Source: Ruminococcus sp. YRD2003 (GTDB taxonomy: Bacteria > Bacillota > Clostridia > Oscillospirales > Ruminococcaceae). From it: DNA of 64,000 bases. Of the stretch, positions 34,562 through 43,433 are shown one piece after another. Made by a program: the position numbers and the translations under genes. The notes below the pieces were generated by a model. The model was given only the letters and a program-made list of their open reading frames with translations. It was not told the origin of the DNA and did not search any database. Location of the stretch: NCBI GenBank assembly GCA_900109435.1, contig FNZT01000014.1:31556-95555 (forward strand). Reading direction: 5' to 3'. Within the stretch, counting starts at the first letter, position 1; each line of letters starts with the position of its first letter.

Positions 34562-35095
34562 ATGAAAAACATCTGGCATAACATCAGTCCCAAGAGGATA
34601 AGCCCCGAAAGCTTTTACGCGGTCATCGAGATAGGCAAAGGCAGCAAGATAAAGTATGAGCTTGACAAGGACACGGGCTACATCAAAATGGACCGTATCC
34701 TCCATACCTCTACCCACTATCCTGCCAACTACGGCTTTATCCCGCGTACCTACTCCGACGATAAGGACCCGCTCGACGTTCTCGTGCTGTGCTCGGAAAC
34801 GCTAATGCCGCTCACACTTGTTGAGTGCTACCCTATCGGAGTCATCCGTATGCTCGACAACGGACATCACGACGACAAGATCATAGCTGTTCCGTTCAAT
34901 GACCCCAACTACAATATGTACATGGACATCGACCAGCTTCCCAAGCACATCTTTGACGAGATGACGCACTTTTTCACCGTTTACAAGGAGCTTGAAAACA
35001 AAACGACGGTTGTCAATGAGGTCGACCACGCTGACGTTGCAAAAGAGATAATCGCAGGCGATATCGACAACTACATTGAGAATTTCTGTAAGTAA
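34562..35095 (+). CDS. ppa: Inorganic pyrophosphatase, family I
   Basis: A 177-residue soluble pyrophosphatase. The active-site signature DDKDPLDVLVLC and the conserved NYGFIP tract match family I, which uses Mg2+ to split PPi. Other retained stretches: KYELDKDTG and LPKHIFDEMTHFF. GCGGAGGT is its ribosome binding site. It lies immediately before the prs-like gene, whose reaction is linked to phosphorylated ribose; a joint nucleotide-metabolism role is inferred. Confidence 0.95.
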   Translation: MKNIWHNISPKRISPESFYAVIEIGKGSKIKYELDKDTGYIKMDRILHTSTHYPANYGFIPRTYSDDKDPLDVLVLCSETLMPLTLVECYPIGVIRMLDNGHHDDKIIAVPFNDPNYNMYMDIDQLPKHIFDEMTHFFTVYKELENKTTVVNEVDHADVAKEIIAGDIDNYIENFCK

Positions 35096-35129
35096 GTACC
35101 CAACGACGTTAAAACGAAAGGAAAATTTT

Positions 35130-36275
35130 ATGACTGCTTCAAGTGAAAATTTATTCAGCAGCGAATCAAGTGCCGCACCTATTGGCATTATCGCAATGAA
35201 CAGTGTTACCGAGCTCGGCAACAAGATCGACGGATACCTCACCGACTGGTCAAAGCTCGCAGGCTATGAGACCGACAGCTTCCTTATCGAGTGTGAGTGC
35301 CCCCGCTTCTCCTCTGGTGACGGCAAGGGTCTCATCAAGTCGACCGTCCGCGGAATCGACCTGTTCATAATCGTAGATGTAGGAAACTACAGCATAAAGT
35401 ATGACTATTTTGGAATGCAGAATGCTATGTCTCCCGATGACCACTTCCAGGACCTGAAGCGTATCATTCAGGCAGCAAGCGGTAAGGCACACCGTATAAC
35501 AGTCATCATGCCCACACTCTACGGCGGCAGACAGCACCGCAGGAACTACCGCGAGTCTCTTGATTGTGCGTGTGCTCTTCAGGAACTCGAGGCAATGGGA
35601 GTTTCCAATATCGTTTGTTTTGACGCTCACGACCCTCGCGTACAGAATGCTGTACCGCTCATGGGCTTCGATAACGTAATGCCCACTTATCAGGTGCTCA
35701 AGGCAATGATGAAGCAGATAAATGACATAGACTTATCCAAGGAGAAATTCATGGTCGTTTCTCCCGACGAGGGTGCTCTCAACAGAAATATGTATTATGC
35801 CTCCGTGCTCGGAGTGGACATGGGAATGTTCTACAAGCGCCGCGATTACTCACAGATAATCAACGGCAGAAACCCCATCGTTGCTCACGAGTATATCGGT
35901 AATCCCGTCGAGGGCAAGGACATCTTCGTTGCCGACGACATCATCTCTTCGGGCGAGTCCATGCTTGACGTCGCAAAGAATCTCAAGGAAAAGAATGCAG
36001 GAAGGTTCTTTGCTTACGCTACATACGCTATTTTCACCAACGGCCTCGAGAAGTTCGATAAGGCATATGAGGACGGCATAATCGACGGAGTATTCGGAAC
36101 GAACCTCACATACAGAACTCCCGAACTGCTCAGCAGACCGTGGTTCCACGAGGTAGATGTATCAAAGTACATCGCATACTTCATCGAAGCAATCAACCAC
36201 GATGTATCCATCAGCAAGATAATCGACCCCCACACCAAGATAGAGACACTTCTCAAAAAATATGGCATAAAGTAA
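35130..36275 (+). CDS. prs: Ribose-phosphate pyrophosphokinase-like protein
   Basis: A 381-residue protein of the PRPP synthetase fold. It has a flexible loop with GGRQHRRNYRE, VCFDAHDPRVQNAV, and a PRPP-binding loop VADDIISSGESMLDVA. The usual bacterial Prs is 310-320 residues, so this is about 60 longer, with an N-terminal extension and extra loops. It may be a divergent subclass or a separate regulatory homologue. ATG 35130 follows AAAGGAAAA. It is probably co-transcribed with ppa (34-base gap) and ends before the terminator-embedded repeat. Confidence 0.85.
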   Translation: MTASSENLFSSESSAAPIGIIAMNSVTELGNKIDGYLTDWSKLAGYETDSFLIECECPRFSSGDGKGLIKSTVRGIDLFIIVDVGNYSIKYDYFGMQNAMSPDDHFQDLKRIIQAASGKAHRITVIMPTLYGGRQHRRNYRESLDCACALQELEAMGVSNIVCFDAHDPRVQNAVPLMGFDNVMPTYQVLKAMMKQINDIDLSKEKFMVVSPDEGALNRNMYYASVLGVDMGMFYKRRDYSQIINGRNPIVAHEYIGNPVEGKDIFVADDIISSGESMLDVAKNLKEKNAGRFFAYATYAIFTNGLEKFDKAYEDGIIDGVFGTNLTYRTPELLSRPWFHEVDVSKYIAYFIEAINHDVSISKIIDPHTKIETLLKKYGIK

Positions 36276-36279
36276 AACA

Positions 36280-36398
36280 AAAGGGACTGCTTTAGTCAGC
36301 TTCCCTTAGCGGAAAAAGTGGGTTACCGAGCCTGATAGTATGGGCTCGGTAATTTTATGCCACGTTCCGCCAGAGGGGGCTCCCCTTGCAGTCCCTTT
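36280..36398. repeat. Terminator-embedded repeat, copy 1
   Basis: Locus-specific arms AAAGGGACTGC (36280-36290) and GCAGTCCCTTT (36388-36398) are perfect complements and form a terminator stem ending in a T-run. Between them is an 89-bp core (36299-36387) starting GCTTCCCTTAGCGG and ending GGGGGCTCCCCTT. The core's ends match copies 2 and 3; the centre differs more. Confidence 0.85.
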
Positions 36399-36407
36399 CC
36401 TGTTATA

Positions 36408-36477
36408 TGTAGGGGCGCATTCCGTGCGCCCGCAAGCATACTTATGTACTAACGGGCGAGCGGAACTCGCCCCTACA
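36408..36477. repeat. Small palindromic repeat, TGTAGGGGCG type
   Basis: A 70-bp unit with imperfect terminal inverted repeats TGTAGGGGCGC and GCGCCCG against CGGGCGAG and TCGCCCCTACA. It looks like the small MITE-like palindromes common in Oscillospirales intergenic DNA (recalled). Confidence 0.65.
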
Positions 36478-36512
36478 AAAAACGGTCTCCCGCTCGGGAG
36501 ACCGTTTTTATG
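36478..36512. terminator. Bidirectional terminator before fba
   Basis: Stem AACGGTCTCCC/GGGAGACCGTT, flanked by AAAAAA and TTTTT. It serves fba on the minus strand. Confidence 0.9.
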
Positions 36513-36526
36513 TCTGTTCAGCTTGA

Positions 36527-37390
36527 TTATGCCTTGTTTACGCTTCCGAAGAGCTCCATCTTCTCCTTGACCTTAGCCTTGATAGCCTCAAAGCCGGGTG
36601 CGAGAAGCTTTCTGGGATCGAAGCCCTTGCCCTGCTGGTCCTTACCGGCCTCGATGTAGCCTCTTGTAGCCTCAGCGAATACGAGCTGGCACTCAGTATT
36701 AACGTTGATCTTAGCAACGCCGAGAGAGATCGCCTTCTTTATCATATCGTCGGGGATACCTGTACCGCCGTGGAGAACGAGAGGCATCTCACCAACAGTC
36801 TTGTTGATAGCCTCAAGAGTCTCAAAGCTGAGTCCCTCCCAGTTTGAGGGATATACGCCGTGGATATTGCCGATGCCTGCAGCGAGGAAGTCAACGCCGA
36901 GGTCAGCTATCTGCTTGCACTCGTTGGGGTCAGCGCACTCGCCCTTGCCGATAACGCCATCCTCTTCACCGCCGATAGCGCCAACCTCAGCCTCGATCGA
37001 AAGACCGAGATTGTGAGCAACGTTTACGAGCTCTGTAGTCTTGGCAACGTTCTCGTCGATCGGGAAGTGAGAACCGTCGAACATTATAGATGTAAAGCCT
37101 GCCTTGATGCACTTGTAGCAGCCCTCATACGAGCCGTGGTCAAGGTGAAGAGCAACAGGAACAGTGATACCGAGAGACTTATCCATAGCAGCGACCATAG
37201 CTGCAACTGTCTCAAAGCCTGTCATGTACTTGCCTGCGCCCTCGGAAACACCGAGAATTACGGGAGAATTGAGCTCCTGAGCTGTGAGAAGGATAGCCTT
37301 AGTCCACTCAAGGTTATTGATGTTGAACTGACCTACTGCGTACTTTCCGTCTCTTGCTTTTCTGAGCATTTCTGTAGCTGAAGTTAACAT
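36527..37390 (-). CDS. fba: Class II fructose-bisphosphate aldolase
   Basis: A 287-residue zinc-dependent aldolase of glycolysis and gluconeogenesis. Conserved elements: GQFNINNLEW near the N-terminus, VALHLDHGSYEGC with the zinc-binding His, the GGEEDGVIG loop, and PLVLHGGTGIPD with a second zinc His. Start ATG 37390 follows GGAGG. It is a single-gene unit with its own promoter and terminator. It belongs to the ketose-bisphosphate aldolase group close to fructose- and tagatose-bisphosphate aldolases; the fructose form is assumed because of its single-copy, high-expression look. Confidence 0.93.
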   Translation of the reverse strand: MLTSATEMLRKARDGKYAVGQFNINNLEWTKAILLTAQELNSPVILGVSEGAGKYMTGFETVAAMVAAMDKSLGITVPVALHLDHGSYEGCYKCIKAGFTSIMFDGSHFPIDENVAKTTELVNVAHNLGLSIEAEVGAIGGEEDGVIGKGECADPNECKQIADLGVDFLAAGIGNIHGVYPSNWEGLSFETLEAINKTVGEMPLVLHGGTGIPDDMIKKAISLGVAKINVNTECQLVFAEATRGYIEAGKDQQGKGFDPRKLLAPGFEAIKAKVKEKMELFGSVNKA

Positions 37391-37441
37391 TTTTGATTCC
37401 TCCAAATTATTCATTGTAGGGGAAAAGCCCTATCAGAGATA

Positions 37442-37470
37442 ATTATAACACATCTCCGTATAAAATGCAA
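37442..37470 (-). promoter_or_regulatory. Sigma-A promoter for fba
   Basis: On the minus strand TTGCAT (37470-37465), 17-base spacer, TATAAT (37447-37442). Confidence 0.75.
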
Positions 37471-37599
37471 GGGAAACTGTGATTTTTTTCACATTTTCGA
37501 TAAGATTTTCGATATCGCAGCGATAGTGTATCTATTGTACAAATGGAAGCCTTGATTTTTGTTGATTGATAACAAAAAATAAAAATCTCGGCGCAGGTC

Positions 37600-37628
37600 T
37601 TGAATTTTGTTATAATAAATATTATAAT
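37600..37628 (+). promoter_or_regulatory. Promoter for pilin-like operon
   Basis: TTGAAT (37600-37605), 17-base spacer, TATAAT (37623-37628), 48 bases before the start. Divergent to the fba promoter. Confidence 0.7.
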
Positions 37629-37675
37629 GTAAATTATAGGGATAAAACCCAATTTTTGTATAGGAGTGACTTATT

Positions 37676-38701
37676 ATGCCATTTTGTCAGAATTGCGGCA
37701 GAAAGCTTGCCGAAAATGAAGTATGTAACTGCACATCGGGTGCTGCCCCCACACCCACACCCACACCCACACCCGCACCAGCTCCCACACCCGCACCAGC
37801 TCCCGCACCCACACCCGCAGCGGCTCCAGCACCAGCACCTGCCTCTGCACCCGCAGCGGCTCCCACACCCGCACCTTCCCCTGCTCCGAAGCCTGCAGAG
37901 ACGGCAGCACCCAAGCCGGCACCAACACCTGCACCTGCTCCGAAGCCGATAAACAATACATCTCAGCAGACAACTCCTCCCCCTGCCCCCAAGCCGCAGC
38001 CTGCACCGGCACCCGCACCCAAGCCGCAGCCTGCACCTGCTCCCAAGCCTGCACCCGCTCCGCAGCAGATGAACACAAATCAGGCATATTATCAGAATGT
38101 AAACGCACAGCAGAAGCCCAAGAAGAAGACAAGCGTAGGACTGATAATCGCTCTCATCCTCATACCTGTCGTGCTCATTGTCCTCCTCGTCCTCGCAATA
38201 CTCGCCGCAATTCTTGTACCGGGTATGCTCGGATACGTGAACAAATCGAAAGTCTCCTCGGCAAACGCAAGTGCAAGCAGTATCAGCAAGGCAGTAAACT
38301 CCGCACTTACCGAAATGGACTCAGACGGATTCAATGTAGGCGACAGCTATTACATTATCTGCTCAGACAAGAAGAACAACTACAATGTTCCCACCGAAAA
38401 TTTCGATGAAGACGAACTCTACAAGAAAATCAAGAACTTCTATGCTGACAGTGAAAAGTGCGAGTGGTTCGCAGTAGTTGAGTACGGCTCATGCACATAT
38501 GCAGCAAATTCGGAGACATGGAAGAACGAGATAGTAGGTACATATCCCAATACTGCAACCCCCGACGGTCCCTGCTATTACGATACATACTACCTCTCGA
38601 CGACCAAGAGAGAAAAGGCATCCCTCACCAAGCTCTACAACGAGGCTGCAAAGAAGGTAAAGGAGAAGGCTGAGGAAGCCTCAAGCTACTATTTCTATTG
38701 A
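37676..38701 (+). CDS. Zinc-ribbon, Pro/Ala-rich, pilin-like membrane protein 1
   Basis: A 341-residue protein. Residues 4-19 hold a zinc ribbon (CQNC, then CNC). Residues about 25-130 are a Pro/Ala/Thr-rich flexible tract encoded by a CACCCG-type repeat. A hydrophobic helix (about 150-180) runs into VPGMLGYVNKSKVSSANASA, which looks like the start of a type IV pilin core (AxxVPxLxGYxxKAKxxxA). The C-terminal domain (about 200-330) is soluble. A cytoplasmic zinc ribbon joined to an exported pilin-like domain is an unusual layout. It is first of three paralogues in tandem; no prepilin peptidase cleavage Gly is obvious. Confidence 0.75.
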   Translation: MPFCQNCGRKLAENEVCNCTSGAAPTPTPTPTPAPAPTPAPAPAPTPAAAPAPAPASAPAAAPTPAPSPAPKPAETAAPKPAPTPAPAPKPINNTSQQTTPPPAPKPQPAPAPAPKPQPAPAPKPAPAPQQMNTNQAYYQNVNAQQKPKKKTSVGLIIALILIPVVLIVLLVLAILAAILVPGMLGYVNKSKVSSANASASSISKAVNSALTEMDSDGFNVGDSYYIICSDKKNNYNVPTENFDEDELYKKIKNFYADSEKCEWFAVVEYGSCTYAANSETWKNEIVGTYPNTATPDGPCYYDTYYLSTTKREKASLTKLYNEAAKKVKEKAEEASSYYFY

Positions 38702-38728
38702 TCAAGCGTAATGAGGAGGTGACCTACA

Positions 38729-39418
38729 ATGCCGATTTGTAAATTCTGCGGCAGCACTCTCGCGGAAAACGAGGTATGTGAATGCAGGAACGGCGAGGCG
38801 TCGCCTCCTCTTGATGCTCAGAAGAAAATAGGCACTCCCAAGCGGAAAGTGCTCAAACCCCTGATAATCGCACTGATAATACTTATCGCTATCGGTCTGC
38901 TCGGAGCGGGTGTGATCCACACTATGAACGGATACACGTATGGTTCAAGACTTGCATCTGCGAACTCGGCTGCCTCCTCGCTGTATAAATCCGTAAACGC
39001 CGCCCTCATTGAAATGAAGGATAATGGCTACAGCGTTAACGGCTACTACCTCGTGTGCTCAAACAGGAATAAGAACGTCAACCTCCCCGAGGATTTCGAC
39101 GAAGACGAGTTCTACAGGAGCGTTGAAAACTTCTTTTATGACAGCACAAAAATCCAATGGTTCGCAGTCATCGAGAATGATACAGCGGTATACGCTGCGT
39201 CCTCACAAAAATGGAAGCACACGCTGCTTGGAACATACCCTGACTCAGGATATGATTATCTGTACTACTATGATACAGGCTCGGAAACGACCAAAAAGAG
39301 GGATAAGGCTACACTGAAAGCCCAATATGACGACACCGCAAAAAAGGTCAGAGCCAAGGCAGAGGACGAAGAGTTCATCCGTGAACTGATCACATCTGCC
39401 GAACAGTCAAAGGAGTGA
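38729..39418 (+). CDS. Zinc-ribbon, pilin-like membrane protein 2
   Basis: A 229-residue paralogue of the previous gene, 27 bases downstream. The zinc ribbon is CKFC then CEC (about 4-19). The Pro-rich tract is missing, leaving a short polar link. The membrane helix (about 46-68) is followed by ASANSAASSLYKSVNAALIE, matching the other copies. The soluble domain also matches (EFYRSVENFFYDSTKIQWFA). It probably shares the function of copy 1 without its long spacer. Confidence 0.72.
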   Translation: MPICKFCGSTLAENEVCECRNGEASPPLDAQKKIGTPKRKVLKPLIIALIILIAIGLLGAGVIHTMNGYTYGSRLASANSAASSLYKSVNAALIEMKDNGYSVNGYYLVCSNRNKNVNLPEDFDEDEFYRSVENFFYDSTKIQWFAVIENDTAVYAASSQKWKHTLLGTYPDSGYDYLYYYDTGSETTKKRDKATLKAQYDDTAKKVRAKAEDEEFIRELITSAEQSKE

Positions 39419-39424
39419 CAAACA

Positions 39425-40138
39425 ATGCCATATTGCGAATACTGCGGCAGACAAGTCGCAGAAAATGAAGTATGCAATTGCAGGAGCGGCGCTGTACCGC
39501 CTCCCCCGCCCGCACCCGTATATGTAAACGGACAGCCCGCGTACACTGCTCCGCAGGCTCAGCCGAAGAAGCAGAGTCTCTGGTGGATATGGCTCATAAT
39601 CATCCCCATGATGCTGCTCGTCCTGTTTATAGGCGGCATACTCGCAGCGATACTTGTTCCGGCATATATCGGATACAACAAAAAAGCCGAGATAACAAGT
39701 GCCAACTCCAACGCGTCATCGGTATACAAGGCAGTTAATACCGCTCTTGTTGAGTTTGACGAGGAAGAACGCAATATAAACGGCGCTTATATAATAGCCT
39801 CAGACGAGGAATATAACTGGAACGTTCCCTTCGAGGACGATGACCTTGCAGAATTCTACAAACGGATAAACAACTACTACAGTGATTCCGAAAAATACGA
39901 ATGGTTCGTATGCATTGAAGGAGGCGTAGCCACATACAGTGCCGAAGCGGAGAGCTGGTCATCAGAAGTGGTCGGCACATATCCTAACCGCGCGACAATC
40001 GATGGTCCGAGACTATACGGCAGATATTCCAACGAAATGGATAAAATGTCGCTCTCGCTGGTCTACAATCGATCCTCGGATAATTTCAGCAGAAGCATTT
40101 CGGAAAAAACCGAAGATAACTACTACACATTCTACTAA
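39425..40138 (+). CDS. Zinc-ribbon, pilin-like membrane protein 3
   Basis: A 237-residue third paralogue starting six bases after copy 2, so the three form one transcript. Zinc ribbon CEYC/CNC (about 4-19), short Pro-rich tract, membrane helix (about 54-80), then AAILVPAYIGYNKKAEITSA, the clearest match to a type IV pilin N-terminal helix. The soluble end (FYKRINNYYSDSEKYEWFV) is again shared. The transcript ends in the terminator-embedded repeat copy 2. Confidence 0.72.
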   Translation: MPYCEYCGRQVAENEVCNCRSGAVPPPPPAPVYVNGQPAYTAPQAQPKKQSLWWIWLIIIPMMLLVLFIGGILAAILVPAYIGYNKKAEITSANSNASSVYKAVNTALVEFDEEERNINGAYIIASDEEYNWNVPFEDDDLAEFYKRINNYYSDSEKYEWFVCIEGGVATYSAEAESWSSEVVGTYPNRATIDGPRLYGRYSNEMDKMSLSLVYNRSSDNFSRSISEKTEDNYYTFY

Positions 40139-40140
40139 AA

Positions 40141-40272
40141 AAAACACTGTCAGTTTAGAGTGCTTCCCTTAGCGGAATTTGTGGGCTACCGAGCCGTAAA
40201 TTTACGGTACATATTCGGTATCCTGCGAAACCGCCAAAGGGGGCTCCCCTTAAACTGACAGTGTTTTTTTAT
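40141..40272. repeat. Terminator-embedded repeat, copy 2
   Basis: Arms ACACTGTCAGTTTA (40144-40157) and TAAACTGACAGTGT (40251-40264) are perfect complements, followed by TTTTTTT. The core (40162-40250, 89 bp) starts GCTTCCCTTAGCGG and ends GGGGGCTCCCCTT; it is nearly the same as the inverted copy 3. Confidence 0.9.
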
Positions 40273-40274
40273 TC

Positions 40275-41168
40275 TTAGACCGCCTTGCTCTCGGCAGGAG
40301 GGAACTTTCTGCCCATAATCAGCAGCGGAACAGTCAGAGAGACGAGGAAAACGATCACCTCAATGACCTTTTTTAATGTAAACCACACATTTACAGCGTC
40401 GTTGTCCGCGTACATATCGCCATGTCCGATCACAAGCAGAACGACAGAGCCGACAGTGCCCGCAATAAAGAAGAGCAGAGCGAGTCCCGCAGAAGCAAAA
40501 GCTCCGACGGCACCGATATTAACGGGTGTTGTACGTTCCGACAGCTCCTCGCGGATATATACAGCAAGCAGAAGCAGGAAAACATAATAATAGTTTGAAC
40601 TGAAACCGCGAGCAATGAAGCTCACCACAAGCAGCGCATAAAAAACGATCATCGGCAGTACAAAGCTCTTCCACTTTATCTTTTGCCACAGGGCATCAAG
40701 TATGAGCAGAGCGGCAGCGATAATGAGCAGCTCAATGAAAACGTTTCCCGCAACACTTGTGATAATGCGGGAAATATAGAATTTTCGCACTTCATCGGAA
40801 AAAGTACGCGAAAAACTCTTGGCAAATGAGGATACGGATACCGTTGTAGCAATACAGCTGACAATGAGGTTGCCGACTGCGTAAAACACGAGCGTCCCTG
40901 CAACGACCTTGCGCTTCTCGGCATCGCGGTGCCTGCCTCTGAACACGATGAACGCCAGTATCATCATAGGAATCGCCGCGGTAACGAATGAGCCAACGTA
41001 CATCCCCACATTGTACAGGAGAGCGAGCGGAGGAATATGATTGCCCAATCTGCCGAAAAGACTAACGATATCTATGACACAGGACAGCGGCGTAAGGATA
41101 CCGATCAAAAGGACAGCAGCCGCGGTAACGCGCTCAAGCAGCCTTGAATCATTCAGCTTATTGCTCAT
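40275..41168 (-). CDS. Multi-pass membrane protein, paralogue A
   Basis: A 297-residue protein with about seven hydrophobic helices and no soluble domain. I do not recognise the family. The N-terminal part (LLERVTAAAVLLIGILTPLS) resembles its neighbour at 41168 in layout. Its ATG overlaps that gene's TGA by one base (TGATG), so the pair is coupled and probably forms a complex. Both follow pyk in one operon. Function is unknown. Confidence 0.6.
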   Translation of the reverse strand: MSNKLNDSRLLERVTAAAVLLIGILTPLSCVIDIVSLFGRLGNHIPPLALLYNVGMYVGSFVTAAIPMMILAFIVFRGRHRDAEKRKVVAGTLVFYAVGNLIVSCIATTVSVSSFAKSFSRTFSDEVRKFYISRIITSVAGNVFIELLIIAAALLILDALWQKIKWKSFVLPMIVFYALLVVSFIARGFSSNYYYVFLLLLAVYIREELSERTTPVNIGAVGAFASAGLALLFFIAGTVGSVVLLVIGHGDMYADNDAVNVWFTLKKVIEVIVFLVSLTVPLLIMGRKFPPAESKAV

Positions 41169-41986
41169 CAGTCAGCCTTCTTCTCGCTGAACTCACGGCA
41201 AAGGAAGAGAAGCGGTATCAGTGCCATGCCGATTATGACGAGTGCGTCGTTGTAGCTGAGGAGGTAAGCAAAGATGTCGGTCTTCTTCAAGATAAGATTG
41301 AGCGGGTCATTGAAGCCGTTGAAGAGCGAGCAGAGCAGAGACACTGCCGCACCGCCGAAACCGAAATACGCGGGAGTAGTCGTAGGAAGCTCCTTACGGC
41401 GGAGCACTGCTGTGATAAGGAGTAGCGGGAAGATGAAGAAGCCTGAGCGGAGGCCTCTGCCCATTGATATGAACATGATGATGCCGACAGACACATATGC
41501 GGCAATGAGCGTGTACATCTGAGCCTTTTTCTTGAGTATCCCTGCCTGTGCGTCATAGATGAGGAACACGGGAGCAGCGACAGCTATCACATAGAGCAGG
41601 AAGATAAATATATCCCTGATGGGATGGGTCGTGACAGAATAGGTTGCTGTCTTAGCCTGTACGAACACATAGATGTTGTCGGTAAGCTGATAAACGATGA
41701 ATACGAGGGCAGTAAAAGCGGAAGCGCCGAGAACGACCCACTTCATCTTGTTCTGACTGACCCAGCGGAGTACGAGCGCTACACCGAGTACGATAACGGG
41801 GACGAAAAGGAGCACTCTTTCGAGCCCCATAATGATCCTGAAGATCTTGTCGGACGTGTCCGAGTAATCATTTGTGAGTGTCTGAATGGGTCTGATCACA
41901 GCGCTGAGGAAGTTTCCGAGCGCTACGAGGATCGCGACAGCACCTGCTGCCATTTCGAGGTACTTGCTTAATTCGAGTTTCTTCAT
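41168..41986 (-). CDS. Multi-pass membrane protein, paralogue B
   Basis: A 272-residue protein with about seven hydrophobic helices, starting two bases after the pyk stop, so it is translated from the pyk transcript. Opening LSKYLEMAAGAVAILVALGN, with a helix layout matching paralogue A. No known motif. Presence in a pyk operon may reflect only shared high expression. Confidence 0.6.
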   Translation of the reverse strand: MKKLELSKYLEMAAGAVAILVALGNFLSAVIRPIQTLTNDYSDTSDKIFRIIMGLERVLLFVPVIVLGVALVLRWVSQNKMKWVVLGASAFTALVFIVYQLTDNIYVFVQAKTATYSVTTHPIRDIFIFLLYVIAVAAPVFLIYDAQAGILKKKAQMYTLIAAYVSVGIIMFISMGRGLRSGFFIFPLLLITAVLRRKELPTTTPAYFGFGGAAVSLLCSLFNGFNDPLNLILKKTDIFAYLLSYNDALVIIGMALIPLLFLCREFSEKKAD

Positions 41987-41988
41987 GG

Positions 41989-43413
41989 TTATTTACCTAT
42001 CCTTTCTACTTTCATGAGATTGGTAGTTCCCGACACACCGAGGGGAACTCCCGCAGTTATAGCTACGAGGTCGCCGTCCTCAACGAGCTGATGAGCCTCA
42101 GCCTCATGGACAGCAGCCGCGAAAAGCTCGTCAGTGCTGTTCTTTTCGTCTATGATATAGGGAATGACTCCCCAGCTCATATTCATCTGTCTGCAAACCA
42201 CATCGCTCATAGTGCAGCTTATAATCGGGCAGAGCGGGCGGTACTTGGAGATAAGGCGAGCGGTCTGACCGCCGAGCGATACAGTGATAATAGCGCGTGC
42301 ATCGAGGTCGTGAGCAGTGGTAACGGTGGCGTGAGCGATAGCTTCGGCGATATTACCGTCGGGATTTGAACTGCGCTTCGAGAATCTGCCCTTGTAGTCG
42401 ATGTTGTTTTCGGTCGTCTCGGCGATAAGAGCCATAGTCTTGACCGCCTCTACGGGAAAAGCGCCCGCAGCAGTCTCGCCCGAGAGCATAATCGCGCTCG
42501 TACCGTCGTAGATAGCGTTCGCAACATCGGTTATCTCCGCACGTGTGGGACGCGGATTTGTTATCATAGATTCGAGCATCTGCGTCGCGGTAACGACCTG
42601 CTTGCCCGCGTTGTAGCCCTTGTGGATAAGGTCTTTCTGGATAGCGGGTATCTGCTCGAATGGTATCTCAACGCCCATATCTCCGCGCGCGACCATGATA
42701 CCGTCGGCTGCCTCGAGTATCTCGTCGATATTCTCGACTCCGTCAGTATTCTCTATCTTTGCGATTATCCTAACGTCGAACCAGCCGAGGCTCTGCGTGA
42801 ACTTTCGCAGGTAATTGATATCAGCGGCCGAACGCACAAAGCTTGCGGCAATGAAGTCGAAGCCCATTTTCGAGCCGAATTCGAGGTCGTCCATATCGCG
42901 CTCGCTGAGGTAAGGCATCGAGAGCTTGACCCCAGGTACGTTTATTCCCTTGTTGTTGGAGAGCTTGCCGCCGTGGATAACGCGGCAGACGATATCGGTG
43001 CCCGAAACTTTCTCGGCTACGAGCTCGATAACTCCGTCATTGATGAGGATACGGGTGCCGATGCTGACATCACGCGGGAGCTTCTTGAAGCTCACTGAGC
43101 CTATCTCTGCTGTACATGGAACATCCTCGGTCGTGAGGGTATATGTGTCGCCGTCTTTTATCTCGACGGGCTTGTTGTCCACGAACTTGCCGAGACGTAT
43201 CTCGGGCCCCTTCGTATCGAGGAGGGTCGCTATCGGCAGGTCAAGCTCCGCACGGAGCCTCTCTATCTGTCGGAAGCGCTTCTCGTGCGTTTCGTAGTCG
43301 CCGTGGGAAAAGTTGAATCTTGCTACATTCATTCCCGCGAGCATGAGCTCGCGCATAATATTTTCATCGTCTGTTGCGGGTCCGATAGTGCATACTATCT
43401 TGGTCTTTCTCAT
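41989..43413 (-). CDS. pyk: Pyruvate kinase
   Basis: A 474-residue pyruvate kinase, making pyruvate and ATP from phosphoenolpyruvate and ADP. Signature sites: FNFSHGDYETH (N-terminus), DTKGPEIRLG, and the active site MVARGDMGVEIP (about 240). The A, B and C domains are complete; the extra C-terminal PEP-utiliser domain of Bacillus enzymes is absent. AAGGAG ribosome binding site. It lies 20 bases after pcrA and before two membrane proteins. Confidence 0.96.
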   Translation of the reverse strand: MRKTKIVCTIGPATDDENIMRELMLAGMNVARFNFSHGDYETHEKRFRQIERLRAELDLPIATLLDTKGPEIRLGKFVDNKPVEIKDGDTYTLTTEDVPCTAEIGSVSFKKLPRDVSIGTRILINDGVIELVAEKVSGTDIVCRVIHGGKLSNNKGINVPGVKLSMPYLSERDMDDLEFGSKMGFDFIAASFVRSAADINYLRKFTQSLGWFDVRIIAKIENTDGVENIDEILEAADGIMVARGDMGVEIPFEQIPAIQKDLIHKGYNAGKQVVTATQMLESMITNPRPTRAEITDVANAIYDGTSAIMLSGETAAGAFPVEAVKTMALIAETTENNIDYKGRFSKRSSNPDGNIAEAIAHATVTTAHDLDARAIITVSLGGQTARLISKYRPLCPIISCTMSDVVCRQMNMSWGVIPYIIDEKNSTDELFAAAVHEAEAHQLVEDGDLVAITAGVPLGVSGTTNLMKVERIGK

Positions 43414-43433
43414 AGTTAAGTGCTCCTTGCCGC

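Noticed and set aside
37742-38070. Short tandem repeats resembling a repeat array
   Set aside because: They encode the Pro/Ala tract of the pilin-like protein in frame; there are no unique spacers, so it is not a CRISPR array.
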